DNA from: Bacteroidales bacterium
Lineage (GTDB): Bacteria; Bacteroidota; Bacteroidia; Bacteroidales; F082
NCBI GenBank assembly: GCA_017508895.1
Contig: JAFWRA010000072.1
Location: 1-13,470 of the forward strand
Direction: 5' to 3'
Length of the DNA stretch: 13,470 nucleotides
Below the pieces are notes generated by a model. That model did no database searches, had not been told where the DNA came from, and was given only the letters and a program-made list of their open reading frames with translations. This document shows positions 6,058 through 13,470 of this stretch, piece by piece. Position numbers and translations under genes: made by a program. The number at the start of each line of letters is the position of its first letter. The stretch's first letter is position 1.

Positions 6058-6462
6058 ATGGAAAAGTATTTACTTGATACGGTCTCATGGATTGAATATT
6101 TCAAGAACCGCAGTGGTGTGGCTGACCGTGTGGATGCTTTGCCCCGACAACAGCTTTGTGCCACTGAAGTCACGGTGGCCGAACTGATTTATGGTGCTTA
6201 TAACAGCAAAAACTTCGAAAAGCATTATCGTGAAGCCGAGTGGCTCAGGCGCAATGTTGAAATATTCCCTATCTCCGAAGTTTTCGATGATTATGGAGAA
6301 ATCCGATTTGCCACGAAACACAAGGGAAATCCCATTGGGCAATTTGACCTGCTTATTGGCGCAACAGCCCGTCATTATGGATTGACAGTTGTGACCGACA
6401 ATTTAAAGGATTTTGAGCCAATGCCTGGAGTAAAAGTTGAAAACTGGGTGACACGTGAGTAA
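6058..6462 (+). CDS. vapC: VapC-family PIN-domain toxin ribonuclease
   Basis: This 134-residue single-domain PIN protein has the usual VapC length. The acidic metal-binding set is visible: D7 in YLLDT, E42 in TVAELIYG, D97 in QFDLLIGATA and D114 in VVTDN. Family members are Mg2+-dependent RNases that cut tRNA or rRNA and are held inactive by a co-expressed antitoxin; the target here cannot be read from the sequence. It follows the putative antitoxin by 5 bp and faces the GH95 gene tail to tail, with only 32 bp between them and no clear terminator. Confidence 0.92.
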   Translation: MEKYLLDTVSWIEYFKNRSGVADRVDALPRQQLCATEVTVAELIYGAYNSKNFEKHYREAEWLRRNVEIFPISEVFDDYGEIRFATKHKGNPIGQFDLLIGATARHYGLTVVTDNLKDFEPMPGVKVENWVTRE

Positions 6463-6494
6463 TAACTTATAATCTCAAAAATCTTCCAAAAGCC

Positions 6495-8762
6495 TCACCG
6501 CGAAGTCACTTTATAATGCCTGACTTTACCATCTCTCCAATCGCATTCCACCAACTTGCCACCACGGGCGCATAGCCCTTTGAAATGACCGTCTTTCCAT
6601 ACCGATGGCATGGCGGGTAGCAATTCTATTTCGCCGTCATGACTCTGTAGCAGCATCTCGGCGATGCCAGCCGTGCCGCCGAAGTTACCATCAATCTGGA
6701 AAGGCGGATGGGCGCAGAAAAGGTTGGGATAGGTGCCTGCTGAATGGCTCCCGTCAAGATGGACTGCCGGTTCGAGTAAGTTCCTTAAAAGCCGATAGGC
6801 ATGGTCACCGTCGTGAAGTCGTGCCCAGAAGCAGATCTTCCACGCCCTCGACCAGCCGGTGCCTTCATCACCACGACGCAGCAAGGTCTGGCGACAGGCA
6901 TTCATTAGTTCTGGCGTTTTCGTTTGAGTCAGCATCGTGCCGGGATACAAGCCAAAGAGATGCGACACATGACGGTGCTGAGGTTCCACTTCTTTGTAGT
7001 CTTTCAGCCACTCCTGCAAATAGCCTTGCTCGCTGACTTGCATCGGCGGAAATTTGGCCTTTGCAATATGTAGGATTTCGACGATAGAATCGTCGACTCC
7101 TAAAATGCTCGCCGACTGACAAACTGCATCATACAACTCACTGACAATCTGCATGTCCATCGTACTGCCCATGCACACACTGACAGCGGTGCTATCATTG
7201 AGCCAGAAAGCGTTTTCAGGTGATGTAGTCGGGGCAGTGACAAGCCAGCCATGTTCGGGCTCTTTAATCATCGCATCAAGGAAGAAGAGAGCAGCTTCTT
7301 TCATTAATGGATAGGCTTCTCGCAAAAAATCAATATCTTGAGTAAACTCGTAATGCTGCCAAGCGTGCAAAGCCAACCAAGCCCCGCCCGTGTTGGTTGC
7401 GCCCCACGAGGGATGCTCGCCCGGTGCGGTGAAGCCCCACGGATTGCACACCACATGCGCCGTCCAGCCTCGTGTTCCGTAAAAGTCGCGGGCGGTTTTG
7501 CTCCCCGAAGGCATCAGCCCTTCGGCAAAACGGATTAAGGGCAAATGCAGTTCCGAAAGGTTGCAGACCTCGCACGGCCAATGGTTCATCTCCACATTAA
7601 TATTAAGGTGGTAGTCGCCGTTCCAAGGGGTTTGGATGGTGTTGGCCCACAACCCTTGCAGGTTGGGTGGCAGAAGGCCCTCGCGTGTGGAGCTGATGAG
7701 CAGATAACGCCCGTAATGAAAATAACAGGTAGGCAGCCATGGGTCATCGTTGACGAGGAAGTCTTTCCAATGGTCTTCCAAGGTCAGGTCTTGTTTCTCT
7801 TTGGGGTCGCCAATCACCAGCTCCACGCGGTCGAACAGCTCGTGATGGGCTTTCAGATGGTCGTTTTTCACACCCTCAAAGCCTTTTGCCATGGCATTTT
7901 GCAGGTGTTCGTTGACGTATGTTTTTGGATTGTCACACATGTAATCTGTTGCAGCGCAGAAATAGATGACGGTTTCATTGTTTTCGACAACCGTTTGTGC
8001 CTTAGCATAATATCGCATTCCTTCTACGCTCTCCACATTGCTGTCCAGCTGGCCAAACATAATGACACTGTCAGCATAGGTGAAAACCTCGGCTTTTTCG
8101 GGACGGGAGAGATTTATCGTAAAAGAAGAGCAGGTCGTTGAGCCTGTCGAAACGCCATCAATAATTACGGTCGGCCCTTCGACGGGCTCAGGGGCCTTAA
8201 CTTTTATTACTCCCACATCATCCACGCGGGAGATAAAAGACTCTCGTTCGTAATGTTGACCACCTTTATCAAAAGAAACCTTGTGGATGGCATCGTTGAG
8301 GCAAATCGTTCGCCTATAATTGGTTATGGAATCGGCATTGGGATAATGGTATTCTATTGTCATGTTGCCCAAGGTCTGATAGCAGCCGAACGGCACCTTG
8401 GCGCCTTGGCCATGGCCAGAGCCTGCGCCACCACAGACAAAGGTCTCATACATCAAGTTTTGGGCTTCGTCATTCTTGCCTTCCTTCAACAAGCGTTGTA
8501 TTTCAGGCAGGGATTCCAATGCCAAGGGGTTGCTGTCGTCGCTCGGTGCGCCAGACCACAAGGTGATGTCGTTCAGCGTAATGGTCTCCTGTTCCACCCC
8601 ACCATCCGGCATCATACCGAGGTGGCCGTTGCCTAAGGGAAAGCACTCCTCCCAGAGTTGGGCGGGGGAAGTGGCAATAAGGTTCCATGATTGGGATTGA
8701 TCCTTCTTCTGACAACCCATCAATCCGGCCAATAGTAATATGCCTAGGATCCTCAGTTTCAT
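6495..8762 (-). CDS. Glycoside hydrolase family 95 alpha-L-fucosidase, lipoprotein
   Basis: This 755-residue lipoprotein has a signal peptide with lipobox LMGC (C17). It has the GH95 layout: an N-terminal beta-sandwich (about 25-275), a linker, and an (alpha/alpha)6 catalytic barrel (about 340-700). The family's catalytic residues are present: N387 and N389 in [13 protein letters not shown]516 in TSPENAFW and D691 in [10 protein letters not shown]95 enzymes are inverting 1,2-alpha-L-fucosidases, with some L-galactosidases. It is probably anchored in the periplasm or outer membrane and removes fucose from host or plant glycans. Residues about 190-210 (PEPVEG...STGSTT) are encoded by two inverted copies of a REP-like repeat and look like a 21-residue insertion in the beta-sandwich domain. 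It is 9 bp downstream of the transporter gene, forming an operon. No SusC/SusD pair is in view. Confidence 0.93.
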   Translation of the reverse strand: MKLRILGILLLAGLMGCQKKDQSQSWNLIATSPAQLWEECFPLGNGHLGMMPDGGVEQETITLNDITLWSGAPSDDSNPLALESLPEIQRLLKEGKNDEAQNLMYETFVCGGAGSGHGQGAKVPFGCYQTLGNMTIEYHYPNADSITNYRRTICLNDAIHKVSFDKGGQHYERESFISRVDDVGVIKVKAPEPVEGPTVIIDGVSTGSTTCSSFTINLSRPEKAEVFTYADSVIMFGQLDSNVESVEGMRYYAKAQTVVENNETVIYFCAATDYMCDNPKTYVNEHLQNAMAKGFEGVKNDHLKAHHELFDRVELVIGDPKEKQDLTLEDHWKDFLVNDDPWLPTCYFHYGRYLLISSTREGLLPPNLQGLWANTIQTPWNGDYHLNINVEMNHWPCEVCNLSELHLPLIRFAEGLMPSGSKTARDFYGTRGWTAHVVCNPWGFTAPGEHPSWGATNTGGAWLALHAWQHYEFTQDIDFLREAYPLMKEAALFFLDAMIKEPEHGWLVTAPTTSPENAFWLNDSTAVSVCMGSTMDMQIVSELYDAVCQSASILGVDDSIVEILHIAKAKFPPMQVSEQGYLQEWLKDYKEVEPQHRHVSHLFGLYPGTMLTQTKTPELMNACRQTLLRRGDEGTGWSRAWKICFWARLHDGDHAYRLLRNLLEPAVHLDGSHSAGTYPNLFCAHPPFQIDGNFGGTAGIAEMLLQSHDGEIELLPAMPSVWKDGHFKGLCARGGKLVECDWRDGKVRHYKVTSR
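8133..8196. repeat. REP-like inverted repeat pair inside the GH95 gene
   Basis: TTGAGCCTGTCGAA (8138-8151) and CTTCGACGGGCTCAG (8177-8191) are inverted copies of the core also found at 1633-1647. The pair is read in frame as about 21 residues of the fucosidase. Seen directly; the insertion origin is inferred because homologous enzymes run straight from the strand before it to the strand after it. Confidence 0.75.
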
Positions 8763-8771
8763 ATTGTTGAA

Positions 8772-10385
8772 TTAGAATCCCGCCAACTCCATGGTCACGG
8801 TAGGAATCAGCAGCAAAGCGCCGATGACGACCAGCACAAAGATAAACTTCCAGATAAAACGCACCCATTTTTCCCACGGGATGCGAGCCACGCCGAGGGC
8901 AGCCATCAAGACGCCGCTGGTGGGTGTGATCATGTTGGTGAAGCCATCACCGAACTGGAAGGCCACCACCGTGGCCTGCCGCGAGATGCCGATCAAGTCG
9001 CTGAAAGGTGCCATGATGGGCATGGTAATGGCAGCCTTGGCCGAGCCGCTCGGAATGACAATATTAATCAAGGTCTGGATGCCATACATGATTTCCGCCG
9101 AGGCAATCTTGCCCATGTTGCTCATCGACTTGGAAAGGCCGTAAAGGATAGTGTCGATGATGCCGCCATCCTGAAGGATGATGACAATGCCGCCCGCCAA
9201 ACCCACGATGACAGCAGCCGAGAGGATGTCACCCATGCCCTCGAGGAAGAGCTTCGCAATGTCGCTGGCGCTCTTGTCGACGGCCAAGCCACTGGCGATG
9301 CCGAGCACTAAAAACAGCGAAGCAATCTCCATGATGTACCAATCATAACCCAACACACCTATCACTAAGAAATAAACCGTGGCGAAGAGCAAAGTCAAGA
9401 CGAAATAATGCACCGTTTTGCGCAAGGTGATAATGCTCAGCAGGATAAACAACGCCGTTCCAATGGGCAGCAAGGGCAATGTGGTCTCGCTGTTTCCGAT
9501 TTTCAAGGTAGTCATCGGGTAAAGCACCGAGAACACGATTAATACAGCCGTCAGAAAAACAAAGACAAGCCATGCCTTACGCGGCGTGTAACGTTCCAGT
9601 TCCTCTTCCTTCACCTCAGCCGACTTGCGCCAATAGGCATCGTCTTCGTACATGATGGACGACTGCGGGTTTTTCTTCACTTTGTTGGCATACCATAGCA
9701 CGAAAATGATGCCCACCACGGTCAAAATGGCCCAACAGACGGCACGGTAGCCGATGCCCGTGAACAACGGAATCTCAGCGATGCCTTGTGCGATGCCGAT
9801 GGTGAACGGGTTGAGCATAGCACCCGAGAAACCAATATGTGCCGCCACATACACCATGCACAAGCCCACAATGCTGTCGTAGCCCATTGAGACAGCCAAC
9901 GGTATGATAATCAAGGCAAAAGCAATGGTTTCCTCACTCATGCCGAACACACTCCCGAAGAGGCTGAACAACAGCATAATAAGAATGATGACAATGTTGT
10001 TCACCCCGATTTTTTGCATTAATGGACTGCGTTCCAAGCGTTTGGTGAACTTCAAAAAAGAATGAATGCCCATATCGATGGCCTTGCTCTTGTTCATAAT
10101 CCAAAAGGCGCCACCTATTATTAATATGAACACGATAATGTTGCTCTGCTTAACAAAGCCCTTGTAGAACGCCGAAAAAATCTGCCAAGTCTGCGGCTCC
10201 GCATGAAACTCATTGTCACCAATTGCCTCTGGCAATTGGTCAGCATAATAAAATGTCATCACCGTCTCATCGCCAACCTGCTCCGAGATATATTTCCCCG
10301 GCGGGATAATCCAAGTGAGCACCGCCGCAATGACGATGATAAAGAAAACGATGACGAAGGTATGCGGGACTTTGCGCTTTTTCAT
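8772..10385 (-). CDS. YfcC/DcuC-family membrane transporter
   Basis: This 537-residue polytopic inner-membrane protein has about 12 or more hydrophobic segments, starting with VIVFFIIVIAAVLTWIIPPGKY (about 11-32). It fits the C4-dicarboxylate anaerobic carrier-like family (PF03606), YfcC branch: FGMSEETIAFALIIIPLAVSMGYDSI (about 147-172), GAMLNPFTIGIAQGIAEIPLF (about 188-208) and the C-terminal FGDGFTNMITPTSGVLMAALG. Family members move dicarboxylates or amino acids and peptides; the substrate here is not determined. It is the first gene of an operon with the GH95 fucosidase (9 bp gap) and is divergent from the dipeptidyl peptidase gene. A peptide or amino-acid substrate would fit that neighbour, but this is inference. 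Confidence 0.88.
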   Translation of the reverse strand: MKKRKVPHTFVIVFFIIVIAAVLTWIIPPGKYISEQVGDETVMTFYYADQLPEAIGDNEFHAEPQTWQIFSAFYKGFVKQSNIIVFILIIGGAFWIMNKSKAIDMGIHSFLKFTKRLERSPLMQKIGVNNIVIILIMLLFSLFGSVFGMSEETIAFALIIIPLAVSMGYDSIVGLCMVYVAAHIGFSGAMLNPFTIGIAQGIAEIPLFTGIGYRAVCWAILTVVGIIFVLWYANKVKKNPQSSIMYEDDAYWRKSAEVKEEELERYTPRKAWLVFVFLTAVLIVFSVLYPMTTLKIGNSETTLPLLPIGTALFILLSIITLRKTVHYFVLTLLFATVYFLVIGVLGYDWYIMEIASLFLVLGIASGLAVDKSASDIAKLFLEGMGDILSAAVIVGLAGGIVIILQDGGIIDTILYGLSKSMSNMGKIASAEIMYGIQTLINIVIPSGSAKAAITMPIMAPFSDLIGISRQATVVAFQFGDGFTNMITPTSGVLMAALGVARIPWEKWVRFIWKFIFVLVVIGALLLIPTVTMELAGF

Positions 10386-10427
10386 TGTGTTCCAAATTTA
10401 ACTACGTTGAATCTTCGATTTATGGGG

Positions 10428-10435
10428 CAAAGGTA
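10428..10435 (-). promoter_or_regulatory. Putative -7 promoter element, transporter operon
   Basis: The minus strand reads TACCTTTG, an exact TAnnTTTG match, 42 bp upstream of the ATG at 10385. It is 13 bp from the divergent element at 10449-10456, so the two promoters overlap face to face. Confidence 0.55.
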
Positions 10436-10448
10436 TTGAAATAATCCC

Positions 10449-10456
10449 TATTTTTG
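10449..10456 (+). promoter_or_regulatory. Putative -7 promoter element, dipeptidyl peptidase gene
   Basis: TATTTTTG is an exact TAnnTTTG match 25 bp upstream of the ATG at 10482. The -33 box is weak. It shares a 96 bp divergent intergenic region with the transporter promoter. Confidence 0.55.
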
Positions 10457-10481
10457 CGCAAAATCTCAAATTTGAACAAAA

Positions 10482-12635
10482 ATGAAGAAAATTCTGACCC
10501 TTTTATCGCTAGCCGTCTTGGCGACTTTCGCCATGCCAGCCTTGGCACAGGAAAAGCAACTGTTCACTCCTGCCGACGCTTCCTACAACAACCGTAGCCT
10601 CTACGCCCAACGTCCCAACCAACTGAAATGGGTGGGTAACACCGACATCCTCATGAAGGTGAAAGACAAAGAAATCGTCACGATGAACCCGACCTCAAAA
10701 AAGGAAACCTCTTTTCTTTCCCTTGAAGAGCTAAACACTTATACCAAAGGCGAAGGTGTCAACGATTTGATGCGCATACCCCAACTTACGTGGATCAACG
10801 ATTTCCAAGCCTATTTCTATGCCTTGGGCGATAACGGCATCACCCTCAACAAGATGGACATCAAGAAAAAGACCATCGATGCCATGACTTCAATTCCACA
10901 AGATGTTGAAAACCAGACCATCTGCAAACCTACTTTAAACGTGGCTTACACCATTGGCAACAACCTTTATGTGGCTAAAGGCGACAAGCAAATCCAAATC
11001 ACCAATAACCCCGAAGGTGTGATTGCCGGTCAAAGCGTGCACCGCAACGAGTTTGCCATCAACGGCGGCATTTTCTGGTCGCCCGACGGCAAGCTCCTCG
11101 CCTACTACAACATGGACGAGCGCATGGTGACTGACTATCCTTTGGTCGACATCACTGAGCGCATCGCCACCACCAAGCCCATCAAATACCCCATGGCCGG
11201 CATGACGAGCCACCAGGTGACGCTGCACATTTATAACATAGCCACAGGCAAGGAAGTCGTCGTCAAGACAGGCGAACCTGCCGAGCAGTACCTCACTGCC
11301 ATCACTTGGAACCCCGACAACAAGCGCATTTACATCGGTGTGTTGAACCGTGAACAGAATCACCTGAAATTCAACGAGTACGATGCCATCACTGGCGACT
11401 TCATCCAGACCATTTTTGAAGACCGCGACGAGCAATATGTGGAGCCGCAAGGTCCCGCCTACTTTCTGCCCAACAACCCCGACCAGTTCATCTGGAAGGC
11501 CCAGCGCGATGGCTATTATCACCTCTATCTTTACACCATCAGCAAAGGCACTTGCAAGCAACTCACCAAAGGCAATTTCGTCATCACCGACTTCAACGGC
11601 TTCTCGAAAGACGGCAAAAACATTTATTACCGCTCTACCGAAGTGAGTCCGCTTGAACGCCACTGCTACGTGATGGAACTCAAGAGCGGCAAGGTGACCC
11701 AAATCACCAAGGAACACGGCACGCACGATGTGGTTCCCTCCGCCAACGGCAAGTATTTCCTCGACTTCTACAATAGCACCGATGTACCCTACAACGTTGA
11801 TGTTCAAGACAAAAACGGCAAGTTTGTCAGACGCTTGCACGAAGCCGAAAATCCTCTGAAGGATTACTACATTGGCCAGACCACCATTGGCACCCTGAAA
11901 GCCGAGGACGGCCAGACGCTTTACACCCGCCTCATCAAGCCCTACAACTTCGACGCTTCGAAGAAATATCCCGTCATCGTTTATGTTTACGGTGGTCCTC
12001 ATGCCCAACTCATCACCGATGAATGGACGGCAGGCGCTGGCATCTACTTGAACTACCTCGCCCAGGAAGGCTTCCTCGTCTTCACCCTCGACAACCGTGG
12101 TTCTGCCGACCGTGGCGAAGCCTTTGAGCAGTGCATCCACCGTCAATGCGGCCAACTCGAGATGCGCGACCAGATGGTGGGCATCAACTGGCTGAAGTCT
12201 CTGCCCTATGTTGATGCTAACCGCATCGGTTCTGATGGTTGGAGCTATGGCGGCTTCATGTCGACCTCGCTGAAGATCAACCATCCCGAGGTGTTCAAGG
12301 TGAGCGTGGCAGGCGGTCCTGTGTTAGATTGGAAGTACTATGAAATCATGTACGGCGAACGTTACATGGACACACCTCAAGAGAACCCTGAAGGCTATGA
12401 GCTGTGCAGCCTCGAAAATAAGACCGACAAACTGGAAGGCAAGCTCCTGATGATCCATTGCACCACCGACCCCGTGGTGGTATGGCAGCACAGCCTCGTC
12501 TTCGTCGAGAACTGCATCCACAACGGCAAACAGTTAGACTATTTCGTCTATCCCGGCCACGACCACAATGTCTACGGCATGGACAGGGCGCATCTGATTA
12601 CCAAGATTACGCAGTATTTTAAGGATAATTTATGA
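10482..12635 (+). CDS. Secreted S9B-family dipeptidyl peptidase (DPP IV-like)
   Basis: This 717-residue protein has a signal peptide cleaved after about residue 22 (PALA|QE). An N-terminal beta-propeller (about 40-470; WSPDGKLLAYYNMDERMVTDYPLVD near 196-220) is followed by an alpha/beta-hydrolase domain (about 480-717). The catalytic triad is visible: S588 in GWSYGGF, D663 in TTDPVV and H695 in GHDHNVYG. Serine peptidases of this group cut after proline or alanine near free N-termini, in the periplasm or at the cell surface, and feed oligopeptide uptake. At the position of the DPP IV double-glutamate motif I see N189-E190, so one glutamate is missing; specificity may be nearer prolyl tripeptidyl peptidase. 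This alignment is by eye. It is divergent from the YfcC-family transporter and ends in a structured terminator region. Confidence 0.92.
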   Translation: MKKILTLLSLAVLATFAMPALAQEKQLFTPADASYNNRSLYAQRPNQLKWVGNTDILMKVKDKEIVTMNPTSKKETSFLSLEELNTYTKGEGVNDLMRIPQLTWINDFQAYFYALGDNGITLNKMDIKKKTIDAMTSIPQDVENQTICKPTLNVAYTIGNNLYVAKGDKQIQITNNPEGVIAGQSVHRNEFAINGGIFWSPDGKLLAYYNMDERMVTDYPLVDITERIATTKPIKYPMAGMTSHQVTLHIYNIATGKEVVVKTGEPAEQYLTAITWNPDNKRIYIGVLNREQNHLKFNEYDAITGDFIQTIFEDRDEQYVEPQGPAYFLPNNPDQFIWKAQRDGYYHLYLYTISKGTCKQLTKGNFVITDFNGFSKDGKNIYYRSTEVSPLERHCYVMELKSGKVTQITKEHGTHDVVPSANGKYFLDFYNSTDVPYNVDVQDKNGKFVRRLHEAENPLKDYYIGQTTIGTLKAEDGQTLYTRLIKPYNFDASKKYPVIVYVYGGPHAQLITDEWTAGAGIYLNYLAQEGFLVFTLDNRGSADRGEAFEQCIHRQCGQLEMRDQMVGINWLKSLPYVDANRIGSDGWSYGGFMSTSLKINHPEVFKVSVAGGPVLDWKYYEIMYGERYMDTPQENPEGYELCSLENKTDKLEGKLLMIHCTTDPVVVWQHSLVFVENCIHNGKQLDYFVYPGHDHNVYGMDRAHLITKITQYFKDNL

Positions 12636-12648
12636 TGGGGATTGCGTT

Positions 12649-12732
12649 GCAAGAAATCTTTCAAAAATCAATTCAAAATCAATCAAAAAAGCTTTTCTAA
12701 AGATTTTGAAATAGATTTTCTAAGATTTCTGC
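12649..12732 (+). repeat. Nested inverted repeats after the peptidase gene
   Basis: The outer arms at 12649-12660 and 12722-12732 pair with one bulge (AGAAATCTT with AAGATTTCT). The inner arms TTCAAAATC (12672-12680) and GATTTTGAA (12702-12710) pair perfectly around AAAAGCTTTT. It begins 13 bp after the stop codon and may be a 3' untranslated RNA structure or a degenerate palindromic element. Confidence 0.5.
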
Positions 12733-12745
12733 CGTAAGGCATCCA

Positions 12746-12780
12746 AAAAAAGCCCTCCGCCATTAAACGGAAGGCTTTTT
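12746..12780 (+). terminator. Intrinsic terminator, probably bidirectional
   Basis: A-run, then AGCCCTCCG (12751-12759), an 8-nt loop, CGGAAGGCT (12768-12776) and a T-run. The 9-bp stem has a single mismatch and carries A/T runs on both sides, so it could serve the peptidase gene from the left and the convergent hydG from the right. Confidence 0.85.
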
Positions 12781-12841
12781 CACTATCTAATAATCTTTTT
12801 TGGAATCTTTCAACTTTGAATGACTTCCTTTTTTCTTTTTG

Positions 12842-12931
12842 CCGTCATAGCGGACTTGATCCGCTATCTCCCACACTGAAGGGTCATCCCTTTCCATTCA
12901 GGAGATTGCGGGTCTGAGCCCGCAATGACGG
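12842..12931. repeat. Pair of inverted REP-like palindromes (BIME-like)
   Basis: Copy one (12842-12871) holds an AGCGGA/TCCGCT hairpin; copy two (12901-12931) is its inverted relative with TTGCGGG/CCCGCAA. The flanks CCGTCAT and ATCTCC are shared in opposite orientation. A small AAGGG/CCCTT hairpin lies between them. They sit in the 3' region between the convergent peptidase and hydG genes. Apart from this and the terminator, 12781-12959 shows no gene. Confidence 0.8.
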
Positions 12932-12959
12932 GTATGGTTTGGAGTTAGTCATTCTAGCC

Positions 12960-13470
12960 TTAGAAGTAAAGGTCTCTCTCGCCCTTCTTGATGCGCTCGA
13001 TGCGGCTCTTCAGCTCGTCCAAGAACTTCGGATCGACATTCTTGAAGTTGTTCTCGATGCACTTCCAGCCCTTGGCTGCGACTTCAGGAGTGGCATAGTC
13101 CACCAGATACTCGCTCAAAGTGAGGATGGCATTCGGCGTGCAGTAGCGCTTAATGAAGCCTGGCACACTGAATTCCATGAAGTGCTCGCCCGTGCGACCC
13201 AGACGGTAGCAGGCCGTGCAGAAGCTCGGGATGAAGTCGTGGTCGAGGAGCTTGTCGATGATGTCGCCCAACGAGCGGTCGTCGCCAATCTTGAACTGCT
13301 CGCGGTGCAGGTTTTGGTCCTCCTGCTTATCGCTATTCTTCTCCTCTTCCTCATGGTGGTATTTGTAGTCGCCAATCTGCAGGTTGGTGCCGCCGTCGAT
13401 TTGCGAGATGCCGTATTCGATGGCCTTGGCGCGGAAGGCGGCGTCCTCACGGGCGGTCAGGATCATGCCC
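12960..13470 (-). CDS. hydG: [FeFe]-hydrogenase maturase HydG, C-terminal part
   Basis: About 169 residues of the C-terminal end are present; the gene continues beyond the right edge, and the frame stays open through the last bases (a glycine codon precedes the first methionine in view). HydG is a radical SAM tyrosine lyase that makes the CO and CN ligands of the hydrogenase H-cluster. The C-terminal CX2CX22C motif for the auxiliary iron-sulfur cluster is complete: CTAC, then 22 residues, then the cysteine in RYCTPN, with the usual YRLGRTGEHFM between. GMILTARE and ISQIDGGTN are also typical of the family. A charged low-complexity stretch (HHEEEEKNSDKQED) fills the variable segment before LHREQF. 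The gene indicates fermentative H2 metabolism. The rest of the hydrogenase set is outside the window. Confidence 0.95.
   Translation of the reverse strand, partial: GMILTAREDAAFRAKAIEYGISQIDGGTNLQIGDYKYHHEEEEKNSDKQEDQNLHREQFKIGDDRSLGDIIDKLLDHDFIPSFCTACYRLGRTGEHFMEFSVPGFIKRYCTPNAILTLSEYLVDYATPEVAAKGWKCIENNFKNVDPKFLDELKSRIERIKKGERDLYF

Noticed and set aside
7545..8141. 198-codon plus-strand open frame
   Set aside because: Antisense to the GH95 enzyme in the catalytic region.
8173..8196. PEP-CTERM-like protein motif in the fucosidase (PEPVEG)
   Set aside because: The residues are a translation of repeat DNA in the middle of the protein, with no following membrane segment or basic tail.
10935..12284. 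Long 449-codon open frame on the minus strand
   Set aside because: It lies wholly antisense to the dipeptidyl peptidase, whose signal peptide and catalytic triad are clear; the translation looks like a shadow with valine/glycine-rich composition and no family features.
1..13470. CRISPR array, tRNA or rRNA genes
   Set aside because: No regularly spaced direct repeats and no cloverleaf or rRNA-like sequence were seen on either strand.

Overview
The window reads as a piece of a Bacteroidales (Bacteroidota) chromosome, probably a fermentative gut or rumen anaerobe. The signs are: TAnnTTTG promoter elements with little or no Shine-Dalgarno; Bacteroidota-type lipoproteins; a fimbrillin-like/Fib_succ_major surface protein; a glycoside hydrolase family 95 fucosidase lipoprotein; a Bacteroidota-type S9B dipeptidyl peptidase; and the C-terminal part of the [FeFe]-hydrogenase maturase HydG. 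No genus can be named from the sequence alone.

Positions 1-6480 are accessory. From the left, a DUF234-type AAA+ ATPase (34-1461, minus) lies between two near-identical ~64 bp direct repeats. The repeats carry its own 3' end, so the right-hand copy (1545-1608) is the tail of a lost sister gene. Next come a nested palindromic repeat element (1618-1711) and an AT-rich, tightly packed three-gene minus-strand operon (3348 to 1830) of proteins I cannot assign to any family. Then follows a two-gene, translationally coupled minus-strand operon (5319 to 3608): a small exported protein with a C-terminal sorting-signal-like tail, and a lipoprotein joining a fimbrillin-like region to a Fib_succ_major domain. 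This operon has a long palindrome in its leader. A plus-strand antitoxin/VapC PIN-toxin pair (5750-6462) closes the accessory part.

Positions 6495-13470 look more like core metabolism. A YfcC/DcuC-family transporter and a GH95 alpha-L-fucosidase lipoprotein form a minus-strand operon (10385 to 6495). The transporter shares a short divergent promoter region with a secreted S9B dipeptidyl peptidase (10482-12635, plus). The peptidase gene ends in a structured 3' region with a clear intrinsic terminator. A pair of inverted REP-like palindromes then separates it from the convergent hydG gene, which runs off the right edge.

The most interesting points are: (i) REP-like repeat DNA read in frame as about 21 extra residues inside the GH95 enzyme, with the same core motif in the palindromic element near 1640; (ii) the unassigned three-gene AT-rich operon, whose last protein has an internal cysteine-containing duplication; (iii) the duplicated ATPase tail with a recurring 11-bp motif that also forms an operator-like palindrome upstream of the gene; and (iv) an 86 bp imperfect palindrome in the leader of the surface-protein operon.
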